From NCBI GenBank assembly GCA_031835245.1, contig JAVKOQ010000223.1, positions 21,231-85,230 of the forward strand: DNA of 64,000 nucleotides. Direction: 5' to 3'. The first letter of the stretch is position 1, and every line of letters begins with the position of its first letter. This DNA comes from Balamuthia mandrillaris. Taxonomy: Eukaryota; Discosea; Longamoebia; Balamuthiidae. Positions 44,414 through 54,438 of this stretch are shown here, piece after piece. The translations under genes were made by a program, and so were the position numbers. The notes beneath the pieces were generated by a model. The model was not told the DNA's origin. It made no database searches and saw only the letters and a list, made by a program, of their open reading frames with translations.

Positions 44414-45688
44414 CTAACATTTCCATCGATTGCCACAAACGGTGCATGTAACAAAGGTTGTCATAGGCTGTAAATCGGGAGCAGAGAACAAGCGTTAGGG
44501 CATGTTCGCAGAGAAAGAGTGAGAGAGAAAGAGAGCAGAGAGAAAGAGGAACGAAAGAGAAGGAACAGAATTCTCCTCGGGCAAAGAAAATAAAACCTCG
44601 TCTGCGCTTCGCGTTTGCAGCTGGTAAAAGGTGCATTTCCTTTCTTTGCACTTGCCACAACGCCACATATCGGTTGTCGCAACGGGATCCCTCCCTCTCG
44701 TGGCCTCTTTGAGCATATACTCCTCTATTTGCCGCTTCCTCTCTCTGGTTTCTTGAGGGGCCAACTCTTCGGTCGTCATGCGGACCAAGTGATGGGCTGT
44801 GATGTTGTCGGAGAGAACCTCTTCTCTCAGCTCGCCGTTCTTTGGGTTCTTAAGGTTCATGTAAAGTGTTCGGAACTTGGCTTTGTAGTCCTTGCCCAAG
44901 TCGTGGTTATAGAGCTCGTACATTTGTTCTTCTATCTTCTCCGCCACGAGGGCAAAATTCTCGTTCGATTTATCTGTTTTAAAAGTTTTGCTTAGAGAAG
45001 GAGAAAGGAGAAAGGAGAAAGGAGAAAGGAGAAAGGAGAAAGGAGAAAGGAGAAAGGAGAAAGGAGAAAGGAGAAAGGAGAAAGGAGAAAGGAGAAGAAG
45101 GAAACGACGATATCAACCTTCAGAACCTTCAGACAGAGCTTCGACCAGCATATCAACGATGGTCTGTCGGGTCTGCCCTAACGTACTCGGTCTCACAGCA
45201 GAGGTGGACGTCGTTCTCGTTGGACTCTTTTTGGTCTCTCGCCCGTCTTTGTGTGAACCGTTCGCTTTGCCGACCTCTTTTTTGTTATTGCCGTTCTCAT
45301 TCTTTTTGTTGCTGGAAGAGGCTGCCTCTTCCGTTTTGCCTCTTGCTTGTGGCTCTGCCTTGCCCACCAACTTCTTCCACTCTTGAACCAGCTGCAGGGC
45401 CAACTCGGACACTTGAGCATTCGAGTGTTTCCTCAGCTTGCCGACCGCTCTTCCTACCCGCGTTTGCTGTTCATTTGGCAAAGTTACTCCTTTGAGGCGC
45501 ACAAATAAAAAAATGAATCGCTGATTCAAGAAACGAACCTCCAAATTTTTACGGTTAATCAACTCCGTTTTCTGCTGCAAGACCTTCAACACGTCCAACA
45601 CCGTTCCATCGTCCTCTTTCTCCACAGACCTTTCCAGCTTTCGCTTCAACGTTACCAACTCCTCCATGGTGACGGATGATGATTCCAC
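44414..45688 (-). CDS. TCEA: Transcription elongation factor TFIIS
   Basis: ATG at 45688 (a second in-frame ATG at 45668). The N-terminal LW domain reads DDGTVLDVLKVLQQKTELINRKNLE, then GVTLPNEQQTRVGRAVGKLRKH and LALQLVQEWKKLV. A Lys/Ser linker follows, then the central domain: TRQTIVDMLVEAL, AEKIEEQMYELYNHDLGKDYKAKFRTLYMNLKNPKNGELREEVL and TTEELAPQETRERKRQIEEYM. The zinc ribbon is CGKCKERKCTFYQLQTRSADE, then PMTTFVTCTVCGNRWKC on the last exon (TAG 44414-44416). RSADEPMT carries the acidic DE pair needed to stimulate Pol II transcript cleavage. The intron between N-terminal and central domains has a heptamer minisatellite. Confidence 0.95.
44994..45092. repeat. (GAGAAAG)n minisatellite, about 13 copies, TFIIS intron
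   Basis: A near-perfect 7-bp tandem repeat lies in the intron between the LW-domain linker exon and the central-domain exon. Confidence 0.92.
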
Positions 45689-45781
45689 GCTCTCGTTTCC
45701 AAAAAATCAAAACTCTCCCGTCCCACTTCTCTCTTCTCTTCTCTTTTTTTTTCCGTTGGAGAAAAATAAAGAAACAGTTCA

Positions 45782-45863
45782 AGTCGACAAATTTTTATTT
45801 TACGTCGACAATCATAGTGCATGTCGACAGATACGAGAGAAGAGAAAGGTGTGTTTCTGTCGA
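45782..45863. promoter_or_regulatory. Cluster of four GTCGAC palindromes upstream of TFIIS
   Basis: AGTCGACA (45782), CGTCGACA (45803), TGTCGACA (45822-45829) and TGTCGACA (45856-45863) lie within 82 bp, 95-175 bp upstream of the TFIIS start. This is the densest cluster of the motif in the window. Confidence 0.6.
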
Positions 45864-45948
45864 CAGAGAAGAGAGGGCGAATAAAGCCCCCTCAAAAGAT
45901 GCAGCAAAAAAAAAAAATAATAAAAATAATAATAAAGGGCTGTGCGTG

Positions 45949-46318
45949 CTACTTGGCTTTGCCTTTGGGTTGTCCTTGTTGCCCTTGCTGCTGTTGTTTC
46001 TTTTCTTCGGCCGCTTTTTGCTTTTGTCTCAATATTTCAGCATCCCTGTTGAAATGGAGAAGTCAAAAAACCCACTTGGTTGCCAAATAGGACGTCTTCT
46101 AGTTACCTGTCTTTTCTGCTCTGTACACTTACGCCTTCCAAATTCTTGTTTGCAAGGGCCTGCTTTTTCTTCTTTTCGTTTCTTTTTCTGTCGTTCTCTC
46201 TTTGATTTCCCCCTACGCAATTTTATTGTTATTTTTGTTTAAAATAACAAGATTGGAAGAATGAATACGAAAGGATACCAAACAAAAAAAAGAAAAAGAA
46301 ATAAAACGTACTGGTCAT
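45949..46318 (-). CDS. SERF: SERF / 4F5-family small basic protein
   Basis: Three exons: 46318-46312 (only 7 nt, ATGACCA), 46212-46107 and 46045-45949; phases match. The product of about 69 residues reads MTRGNQRENDRKRNEKKKK, continues through SVQSRKDRDAEILRQKQKAAEEKK, and ends in a Gln/Gly/Lys tail. The RGNQRExxR start and RDAEIxRQKQxAAxEKK core are diagnostic of the SERF (small EDRK-rich factor) family. Members bind nucleic acids and promote amyloid formation of other proteins in animals. Donor sites are GTACGT and GTAACT. Its 3' end abuts the TFIIS promoter. Confidence 0.9.
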
Positions 46319-46661
46319 TTTTCCTCCTTCAAAAAGGGCTTTGCTGTTTTGTGTTTTTGTCTTTTTTTTTTTTTTTCTATACACAGGAAAAATCCCGGCT
46401 TTCGCCTTACCTTCTTTTTACCTCCCTTCCTCAATCTGCCTTACCGTCTCTCTTGGACGGTACTCTTTTTTTTTTTTGTTCGTTTTTTTTCTGCGAGCGG
46501 AAAAAAAATATTAAATTGGAAACGGAAAATTTCTTCGTTTGTGACGCTAAAGGAACCCTCGTGTTAATACTAAAAATTTTAAGGTTCCTCTGGTTCGACT
46601 CCCTATCTTGACATTGTTCGCTTGGCGTGGTTGCTGGCACTTGCTGCTATAGAGCATTCTT
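46319..46661. other. Spacer between SERF start and NAA10-like 3' end
   Basis: The 343-bp region is rich in poly-T and poly-A (46358-46378, 46468-46490, 46501-46510). It contains a T-arm-like GGTTCGACTCCC at about 46590 without any matching tRNA 5' half. No gene is supported. Confidence 0.45.
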
Positions 46662-47509
46662 CTACGAGCTCTCTCCAGCATTCATTAACTGCTCGTTGCA
46701 CAAAAGCTTTTGCAGAGTTAGCCCATCTTCATGGTTGCCATAATAGCTCGGCTCCACGCGAAGCTGCCTGTTGAGAAGCAAGGACGGCGCGTAGGTTAGT
46801 TACTTGCCAATCGTAGAAATGGGGATTGTGCCCCTTTCTTTTGCGGAGAGTTACTTGAATCCTTGCGCTTTGTAAAAGTGTTGAGCGGCCTCGTTTGCAG
46901 CACTAACCGTGAGAGCCACTCTTGATGCATCTTCTTGTGTCAACAACGCAGCACCTTTGTGTGATGATATCGGCGTAAGGCAAACATTAACCATGAGAGG
47001 ACGTGTTGCATAGTACTTGTAGCAGCAAGGAGACGCGAGGCGATGCCCCGCCGCCGGAACTCTGGAAGGACAGCCAACGACACCACATAACCTTGTTTGT
47101 ACCGTTGTTCTGTTGGGTCACTTGTTTTTTTTTTTAAAAAATAATAAATAATAAATATTATCTTAAGATTCAAGAGTTGCAGTCCAACCCCAATACAAAG
47201 GAAAACTTACATCTCTGTTAGCACGTATCCAACGACGCTTTTGTGTCCCTTCTTACCAGCTCTCGCCACGAAGCACAAGTGGCCGGAAGCTTCGAGATGA
47301 TCCTCGATCATTCGGTCGTTGTAACGTTCTGATTTCAAACACCGCCAGTTGACCTCTCGGATGGCCGCTACATCGTCTTTCTGTGGGGCGTCAAAAGTGT
47401 GGAAAAAGAAAAACTGTTGGCAAACGAGAAGGGAGGGGTGGTAGTTAGGCAGAGGGCCACCAGTCGGTACCAACGCAGAACGAATGGAGATGTGCTCCTC
47501 TTCCTCCAT
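46662..47509 (-). CDS. NAA10/ARD1-like N-terminal acetyltransferase
   Basis: ATG at 47509 (MEEEEHISIRSALVPT), with a likely intron from GTGGCC to CCCCACAG, then KDDVAAIREVNWRCLKSERYNDRMI, HLCFVARA, KSVVGYVLTEM, then GYVVSLAVLPEFRRRGIASRLL. Next come VALTVSAANEAAQHFYKAQGF and QLRVEPSYYGNHEDGLTLQKLL, ending before TAG 46662-46664. The RRxGIA acetyl-CoA loop, SAANEAAQHFY and YYGNHEDG follow the GNAT fold of NAA10, which co-translationally acetylates nascent N-termini with NAA15. The central exon limits (about 47000-47140) are approximate. Confidence 0.85.
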
Positions 47510-47767
47510 TTCTTCCGTGATTAATTATGGTATAGGAGAAGCAAGGGACGCGGATCTCCGGAAGGGAACGTCTTTCTGTTCAACACCTTTCCATGCAAAA
47601 CCCCATTAGACACTTTTGAAGAGAGATCGTATCGCAGCTTTCGGGAATTCAGCACAAAATAGCACGACAGTAGCATCTCACCCAGAGACAAAAAAAAAGT
47701 CTTGGACTTGCTTACGCCCAGCGAGAGGTAGAGCACGCAGGAAACACAAAACAAAGGGAAGAAGCGC

Positions 47768-48163
47768 ATGGCCATCCAGCTGGGAGAACGCAAGGAGCGG
47801 ATCGGCGAAATCACTCTCTCCGCAATCGAGCTGTTGGCCGCTATAGCCGCCATCGTGCTGGCCAGTATTGCCTTGGGCATAGCCACCAAGGACAAGCCCT
47901 GTCAAATGGAAGACCTGGACGACGTGGACGAAGACGAAACCAAGGACAACAGCACCATATGCGCCCCGTTCGTGGCGGACAAACAGATATGCTGTGGGGT
48001 GGACGATGCTGCGGTGCTGATAAACGCCGGAGTGGTGCAGCTGGCCAGCGTTATCTTCTTGGTGCTGGTCTTTCGGTTGGGATTGCAGGCTTGGCGCTAT
48101 CGCGAGGAAAGGTTCCGAGTGAGGGCCGCCACTGTCCAAATGCAGGGCACCAAGACCCCGTGA
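47768..48163 (+). CDS. Two-helix membrane protein, unknown
   Basis: Single exon, 131 residues. A short charged N-terminus leads into helix 1 (LLAAIAAIVLASIALGIA). A Cys-containing acidic loop follows (PCQMEDLDDVDEDE, then ICAPFVADKQICCGVDD), then helix 2 (VQLASVIFLVLVFRLGL) and a basic tail. The even number of Cys and acidic loop between two helices suggest an extracytoplasmic loop with disulfides. No family was recognised. It starts 258 bp from the divergent NAA10-like gene. Confidence 0.7.
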   Translation: MAIQLGERKERIGEITLSAIELLAAIAAIVLASIALGIATKDKPCQMEDLDDVDEDETKDNSTICAPFVADKQICCGVDDAAVLINAGVVQLASVIFLVLVFRLGLQAWRYREERFRVRAATVQMQGTKTP

Positions 48164-48269
48164 AGCCCAGCTCTTTTTTTTGTATTGTTTGTTTTTTCTT
48201 TTTCATTTATTAATGTAATAACGAATAGGAGCCAAACTTTCTGTTTTATTTTCGGAGGCAGAGAGGGAG

Positions 48270-48304
<35 letters not shown>

Positions 48305-48310
48305 TAACTG

Positions 48311-48346
<36 letters not shown>

Positions 48347-48469
48347 AAGCAAAACGATGACATGCCTCAGGTACTTTGGAGAGAAAGTCTGTTGTAACTC
48401 CAACAATGCCCATCCTCGGTGTTGAAAAAAAAAACAATTGTAATGCAAACATGAATGGATGCTTTCGTT
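48164..48469. repeat. Convergent spacer with two (GA)n microsatellites
   Basis: GA runs lie at about 48274-48301 and 48315-48342 between the convergent stop codons of the two-helix protein and LRR protein 1. A poly-T tract at 48172-48180 follows the upstream stop. Confidence 0.85.
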
Positions 48470-49978
48470 TTATTTTGGAGGCCACAGCTCAAGTGAATAG
48501 TTAACAAGAGAAAGGTCATGACACGTTTTGCTGCAACACAATAACTCCCACCAAATGCTTCTGTTCACATCATAAAACTTTCTCACAAGCTGTTGACTTC
48601 GGCTTGGCGTGAATGCTTGCCTTTCTTCATCTCCTGATTCCAAAAACAATCGTTGGCATACATCGCACCGACTTTGCAAACGTTGCAACCACTCTATCAC
48701 GTCTGCTGGTAGCACCACTTCTCTTACCACAATTGTTTGTTCTGTTTCTTGTTTCTTGTTCTGTTGTCTCTCTCTTCTTTTTCTTCTGAGCAAAGTGAAA
48801 GGCAAGCCAGGAATAGGGGCCAATATGCCTGCTGGCAGAAGCCGGTTCCTTATCACTGCCTCTCCGCTCAACCGCCACAAGCTCTTCACAAACCAAAAGG
48901 CATTGTTGTGGTACCGTTGATTGGGCTTGAATATTTGTTGTTTATTCTTAGCTTTTTTTCTGTTCATGTTGTTTGCCTTTTCTTCTTCTTCTTCTTCTTC
49001 TTCTTCTTCTTCTTCTTCTTCTTCTTCTCCCTCTTCTCCTGTTTTTCCTTCTCTTTTCTCGTTGACTGCTCTATTACGAAAGTGTGCTGTAGAAGATGAC
49101 CTACAAGGTTGACTGGTGAGTTTGCTTTGCCAAAGATGGTGGTAAAGCAAGAATGTAGATGAAGGTAATGCAGCCAACGGATTTTGTTCCACGCTGCATT
49201 TTTTGAGTGCGCTCAGCTGGCCAAACTCTCTCGGCAAGGCCGTCAGTTTGTTGGAGAAGAGGTCAAGGGAGGTTAAGGAGGAGAGTTGGCCAAGCGCCTT
49301 TGGCAAGGCCGCTATTTGGTTCTTACAAAGGTTGCAACTGGTAAGAGCGGTAAGCTGGCCAAACTCTTTTGGCAAGGCCGTAAGTTGGTTGAACGAAAGG
49401 TCGAGAGTAGAGAGTCGAGAAAGTTGGCCAAACTCGCCAGGAAGAGCCGTCAATTGGTTATGAGGAGCAACGAGAGTGGCCAAGGAAGAAAGCTGGCCAA
49501 ACTCCGTCGGCAAGGCCGCCAACCGATTGTTTGAGAGGTCACAGCACGTGAGAGCGCGTAGATGACCAAACTCCCTTGGCAAGGCCGTCAGCTGGTTGTA
49601 GTTCAGGCTGCAAAAGGCGAGGGCGCTCAGCTGGCCAAACTCTCTGGGCAAAGCCGTCAATTGGTTTTGAGCAAGCTGGCAAGAAGCGAGGCTGGAGAGT
49701 TGGCCAAACTCCTTGGGTAAGGTCGTAAGTTTGTTGAAGGAGAGGCCAAGCGTGGCCAGGGAGGCGAGCCGCCCAAACTCTGGCGGCAGGCTCTGCAATT
49801 CGTTGTCACAGAGGTTGCAATGAGTGAGGGAGGTGAGCCGCCCGATCTCTTTCGGCAATGCGGCCAACCGTTTGTCCACCAGGTCGCACAGGAGGGCGCT
49901 CGCAAACGGTCGGAGCAACTCGGGAAGGCCGGGCGCACTGGGGCCAGCAGCAGCCTCCTCCGCATCCGTTACCTCCAT
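48470..49978 (-). CDS. LRR protein 1 with C-terminal CxxC/CCxxxC module
   Basis: Intronless. ATG at 49978 (METV-type start reading MEVTDAEEAAAG) is chosen because the paralogue at 58.7 kb begins at the equivalent place; an in-frame ATG at 50035 is possible. About eleven leucine-rich repeats of roughly 23 residues share the consensus NQLTALPREFGQLSALxxCxL. They are followed by a Glu run (from a GAA repeat), then a conserved domain: FVKSLWRLSGEAVIRNRLLP, WLQRLQSRCDVCQRLF, LVRKFYDVNR and WWELLCCSKTC. The CDVC...CCSKTC set could bind zinc. Short LRRs with a Cys-rich tail resemble LRRC58-type proteins. The function is unknown, probably as a protein-interaction scaffold. Confidence 0.85.
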   Translation of the reverse strand: MEVTDAEEAAAGPSAPGLPELLRPFASALLCDLVDKRLAALPKEIGRLTSLTHCNLCDNELQSLPPEFGRLASLATLGLSFNKLTTLPKEFGQLSSLASCQLAQNQLTALPREFGQLSALAFCSLNYNQLTALPREFGHLRALTCCDLSNNRLAALPTEFGQLSSLATLVAPHNQLTALPGEFGQLSRLSTLDLSFNQLTALPKEFGQLTALTSCNLCKNQIAALPKALGQLSSLTSLDLFSNKLTALPREFGQLSALKKCSVEQNPLAALPSSTFLLYHHLWQSKLTSQPCRSSSTAHFRNRAVNEKREGKTGEEGEEEEEEEEEEEEEEEEKANNMNRKKAKNKQQIFKPNQRYHNNAFWFVKSLWRLSGEAVIRNRLLPAGILAPIPGLPFTLLRRKRRERQQNKKQETEQTIVVREVVLPADVIEWLQRLQSRCDVCQRLFLESGDEERQAFTPSRSQQLVRKFYDVNRSIWWELLCCSKTCHDLSLVNYSLELWPPK

Positions 49979-50040
49979 TTTGCAGTTTATCATGTCGTCA
50001 CGGAAATGTAAATTCAAGGCTTCAAAAAATAACATAATCG

Positions 50041-50062
50041 AAAGCGAGAGTCGAACGCGCGT
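50041..50062 (+). promoter_or_regulatory. GTCGAACGC-type element and nearby TGTCGACA
   Basis: AAAGCGAGAGTCGAACGCGC lies 63 bp upstream of LRR protein 1. A TGTCGACA octamer is at 50082-50089 and a second element copy (GAAGCGGGAGTCGAACGCAT) at 50122-50141, before NUFIP1. Confidence 0.45.
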
Positions 50063-50198
50063 ATTTTTCAGAGCTGTTTTTTGTCGACACCCGACTTCTT
50101 TTATTTAAAAACTTGTCGTCGGAAGCGGGAGTCGAACGCATGTGGTGAACAACAAAAGAAGAAGAAAGAGAGAACACAAAAAAAAAAAAAAAGAAAAG

Positions 50199-50906
50199 AT
50201 GGATGTGCGAAGTTTGGTTGCCTCTTACTCGACCATGCGAGGCGCAATGCCTGGCGTGACAGGAACGCCCACACCTATGCCAGGATATGTTCCGCATCAA
50301 CCCAGTTATGCACTTGCTCCCGCCCTCCTGCCTACTCCCCCTCCGCCTGGCCAGCTTCTTCACCACCACCACTCCCCAACCCCCGCCGCGAGTCTGATTT
50401 CCACAACGTCTGCGCCACACCCACACATGACTTTTGCGCAGCCACAGATGGGAATGGCATGGCCTCCGCCGCCTCATCCTCCTTCAACCAACTTTCGTGG
50501 CGGAAGAGGAGGCGGAGATGGAAGAGGAGGGAGAGGGCGAGGAAGAGGGCGAGGCGGCGGAGGAGGAGGTGGTGGTAGAGGAAGAGGGCGAGGCGGAGGA
50601 GCAGGAGGAGGTGCTCGTGATGAGGAGCAAGAGGGCAGGAAGATCATAAAGTCTAGGACGGAAACTCCTGAGGAGATTGCTGCGTGGATTGCGGAACGGC
50701 GCCGAAAGTTTCCCACTAAAACCAACATTGACAAGAAGGTATGTTCTCTCGCCTTCCCCTCTTATTGTTCTTGTTCATGTTCTTCGTTCTTCATTCTTGT
50801 TCTTCTTCTGTTCTTCTTCTTCTTCTTCTTCTTCTTCTTCTTCTTCTTCTTCTTCTTCTTGTTCTTGTTTTTCTTCTTGTTCTTGTTCTTGTTCTTGTTG
50901 TTGTTC

Positions 50907-50968
<62 letters not shown>

Positions 50969-52035
50969 CTTGTTGTTGTTCTTGTTCTTGTTCTTCTTGT
51001 TCTTCTTCTTGTTCTTGTTCTTCTTGTTCTTCTTGTTCTTCTTGTTCTTCTTGTTCTTCTTCTTCTTGTTCTTCTTCTTTTTAAAACAAACAAAAAAACC
51101 GAGCAGAAACAAGACGAAACAGAAGTGAAAACACAACAAACAGAAGGAAGAGAGGGCGAGGCAGATCAACCACATGATGATGGCTTCAGAGGAAGAGGAG
51201 GGAGGCGTGGACGAGGAGGAAGAGGAAGAGGGCGAGGGCGAGGAAGAGGCAGCAGAGGACGAGGAAGGGGACGAGGACGAGGAAGAGGGGAAGGCGGAGA
51301 AGGCGGACAGAACGAAGAAAGACCGCTAGACTCACCGACTCCACAAGTGGAAGAACAGCAGCAGCAACAAAGCGAAGAAGCCAAAAAGGAAGAGGAGGAA
51401 GCACAAGCGATGGCTTCTCTTCTGGCTGACTATGAAAGTGAAGGAGAGAGCGAAAAGAAGCAGGAAGAGGGAGAGGGAGAGGGCGAGGTGAAAGGTGCTG
51501 AGGGTGTCTCTTCTGAGCAACAGCAGCGGAAGCGAAGGAGAAGAACAACGCGTGACAAGGCAACTCTTGGGAGGAAACGGCCTCGTATCAAACCTGCAAA
51601 GCCTTCACTATTGCACAAAGTCCGTTCCGCTGTTCTCCTCCCATTCTCTTCTTTTTACTCACAAATCTTTTTTGTTGTGGGATATAGCTGTTATCCAAAG
51701 ACATGGAGGTGGAAGAACACATATTGCTGCAATGCATTCGCTTTGTGGTGCAACAAAACTTCTTTGATGATTGGCATGAAGATACTCAGGAAGAACAAGA
51801 CGAGGGAGAAGAAGAAGACTACGACGAGGAGGAGGAGGAGGAAGAGGAAGAAAACGAAGATGAAGAGGAAGAAGAGGATGAAGGAGAAGAGGAAGGAGAT
51901 TATGAGGAAGAGGAGGAGGAAAACGAAGCAAAAATGAAGGAGGAAGAAAGAACAGGAGAACAAAAGGAGGACACAACAAGCATGAAAGAAGAAGATACTG
52001 CGCTGCGTGATTCCACTTTCGTTGGCGGAGTGTGA
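50199..52035 (+). CDS. NUFIP1: NUFIP1 homologue (box C/D snoRNP assembly)
   Basis: Three exons: 50199-50738, 51107-51619, 51688-52035 (phase 0 joins). The N-terminus is Pro/His-rich, then an RGG-type run (GRGGRGRGRG). The NUFIP signature is RTETPEEIAAWIAERRRKFPTKTNIDKK, split at the end by intron 1. Exon 2 opens with Glu/Gln-rich sequence and a second RGG block, then RRTTRDKATLGRKRPRIKPAKPSLLHK. It joins exon 3 LLSKDMEVEEHILLQCIRFVVQQNFF, the conserved C-terminal motif of NUFIP/Rsa1 proteins. A long acidic tail follows. The family acts with the R2TP/HSP90 system in assembling L7Ae-type RNPs in the nucleus. Confidence 0.88.
50790..51078. repeat. CTT/GTT/TGT triplet expansion in NUFIP1 intron 1
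   Basis: Nearly the whole 368-bp intron is triplets: a CTT block (50810-50860), a pure GTT block of about 25 units (50900-50970), then mixed CTT/GTT. It creates long Lys/Asn and Leu/Val frames that are not genes. Confidence 0.92.
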
Positions 52036-52065
52036 TATGGTTTGTTTAGTTTTGTTATTTATTTA

Positions 52066-54300
52066 TTAAGAAGAGGAAGAAGGAGGAAGAGGTTTAAAGT
52101 CGGGTCGTTCGTTGGTGAGTCGAGATTCTTTGGTCTTTCGTTGAGCCATGATTTTGGTGAGAAAGCCTTTGCCTTTGTTCTTCTCCACCAAACGATTGTA
52201 CTTATCTTTGAACCTTGCCTTTTTGTTCTTCTTTTGCTTCAGTCTCTTCTCCCTTTTGTCGAACGTTTCTCCTTCTTCCTTTCTTTTGTTTGCTTCTTCA
52301 TCTTCTTCCTTCTGATTTTCATTATCGTCTCCTTCTGCTTCTTGTGTTGTATCGTTTTGTCTTTCTTCTTCTTCTTCTTGCTCATTTTCTTCTTGTCTCC
52401 GACGTAATATCCTGCCATGTCTTTTTATGTGATGTGTTGCTGTCGCTTCGAACGGCATCAATGGCTCACGAATGAACAATCCGGTTCCTTCCGGCAAATG
52501 AACCACCAGCTTTACATCTTCTACAATTCGTATAAAGCAAATGCGATGTTAGAAGAATGACACACAAAAGAAAGCGGAAAGGAAAAAGGAAAAGAGATAG
52601 AGAGAAACCTGCATCAAAATCAGGACGGTACTTTGGTCCGGTCAAAGACACCCACCCCAAACCAGAAAAGACAACATCGAGGAAGGCCTTCCCCCAACCT
52701 TCGTTCAGGTCTTTACGAGGAATGACCAGCTCGTGAGGTTTCAGCGGAGGCAACTTGATGTCTCTCTGAATCTCGTCGTTCCAACTAGTCACGTCCAACG
52801 GCTCCAGCTCTTCTTCCAAAAACTCATCTCCAAAGCTATAGCGAATGACCTCTGTAGCCTTTTCTGTTTCTTTTTCTTCTGTTGCTATTCCTCCTCCTAC
52901 TTTTACTCGTTCTACTTCTGCTGTATCTTCTTTCTGCATCGTATTTTTACCATCCATTCGTTCTCCTTGTTGTTGATGCTCAAATTCGTCATTTTCACTT
53001 TCAGCCGAAGAAGAAAATCGAAAAGGAGGATAGAGACGAAGACCGAGTTGAGTGCGATAGACCTCATCCGCCTTCTCTGCAGCTGTCGGATGTATAGGCA
53101 GCTTATGCGACATGAACACAGAGAAGATCATCGACTCGGGTCCTTGGATGTAATCGATGCGGCCCAAACCGCCAAAGAAAAGAGTTTTGCCGGGAACCAA
53201 TCGATAGAGTTTTGGCTTTATGCGTTTGGAGGGAATGGTGAAGCGCAGCTCGGAGGCTTTGAGGTAGTTTGCCATTTGGTGGTCGTTGATGATGCCAGGT
53301 GTGTCGTAGATTTTGGCTTTGCGAAGTTGTCGTTTCTTTAACTTTTTGGGATTCCACGTTCCTTTTTTAAAAAAGAGAAAGAGACGATCAGCAAGAAACG
53401 AGAGGTAAAAGACAAAGAGGAAGAGACCTAAAGGAAAGCCTATCAAGTTGAGGGTGGTGCCAGGAAGAGGAGATGTGGTGATGGTTTTGGCGGAAGGTCC
53501 TTTGGCAGACTTCGTTATTAACCTATTCATCAACGTGCTCTTTCCAACATTTGTGCAGCCCAACACGAACACGTCTCGTCCTCTCCGCATTCGTTCTATT
53601 GCCTACATGTATGACACATATATTGTTAGCAATGAGAGAGAGAAAAGTGAAGAAAGCAGCAAATCTGCATGACATACGCGGGATAGTTCATCGATGCCCT
53701 GTCCAGTCTTTGCCGACACCAAATGTACCGCCCTCAAGTTTCCCAGGCGCAGCTCATCGGCGGCAGTGCTCTTCACCCAACTCAACACCCTCTCTTCCTT
53801 CATCCCTTTGGGCAGGAGGTCGCTCTTGTTGGCCACCAGAATGACCGGATTGGCCCCGACCACCTTGCCAAAGTCCTCTATGAAGCTGCCGCTAAAATCA
53901 AAGACATCCACGATCTTCACCACCAACGCTCGCACCTGTTTGATGATGTGGAGATGCTCCTTGAGCTCCTGATAGGGAACGCGGATGGGGCTGAGACGGT
54001 TGTGGAAGCGCAGGTTGTAGCAGCGCTGGCAGATGAGGGAGTCGGCAGAGTGACCTTCCAACTCGGCGTTTACTAATGGAGGTCTGTTATTTTTTCAAAG
54101 AGAAGGAAGCAGAAAGGAGAACAGAATGTTAGCAGCTAATGACAAACAAGAGGAGAAATGAGAGAGAGTTGACCTATAGCCAACTTGCAGGGGATCTTGG
54201 GACTGAATGACGCAGCCGCAGCCAGGGCACCTCCTTGGCTTTGGCTGTTTGCCCATTGCCGCCCTCACTTTTTAAAAAACAGTTACTCAGAGAGAGATAA

Positions 54301-54347
<47 letters not shown>

Positions 54348-54406
54348 GTAAAGAGAGAGAGAGAGAGAAAGAAAGAGAGAGAAAGAGTAAAGAGAGAGAA
54401 AGAGAA

Positions 54407-54438
<32 letters not shown>

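Noticed and set aside
45676-46242. 188-codon plus-strand frame over SERF
   Set aside because: It is antisense to the SERF exons and the TFIIS promoter; low-complexity Phe/Leu content.
46580-46620. Possible tRNA from GGTTCGACTCCC
   Set aside because: No complementary 5' acceptor, D arm or anticodon arm is found upstream within 100 bp on either strand.
50741-51100. Long Leu/Val or Lys/Asn frames over the NUFIP1 intron
   Set aside because: Pure triplet repeats keep all frames open; splice sites and flanking conserved motifs show this is an intron.
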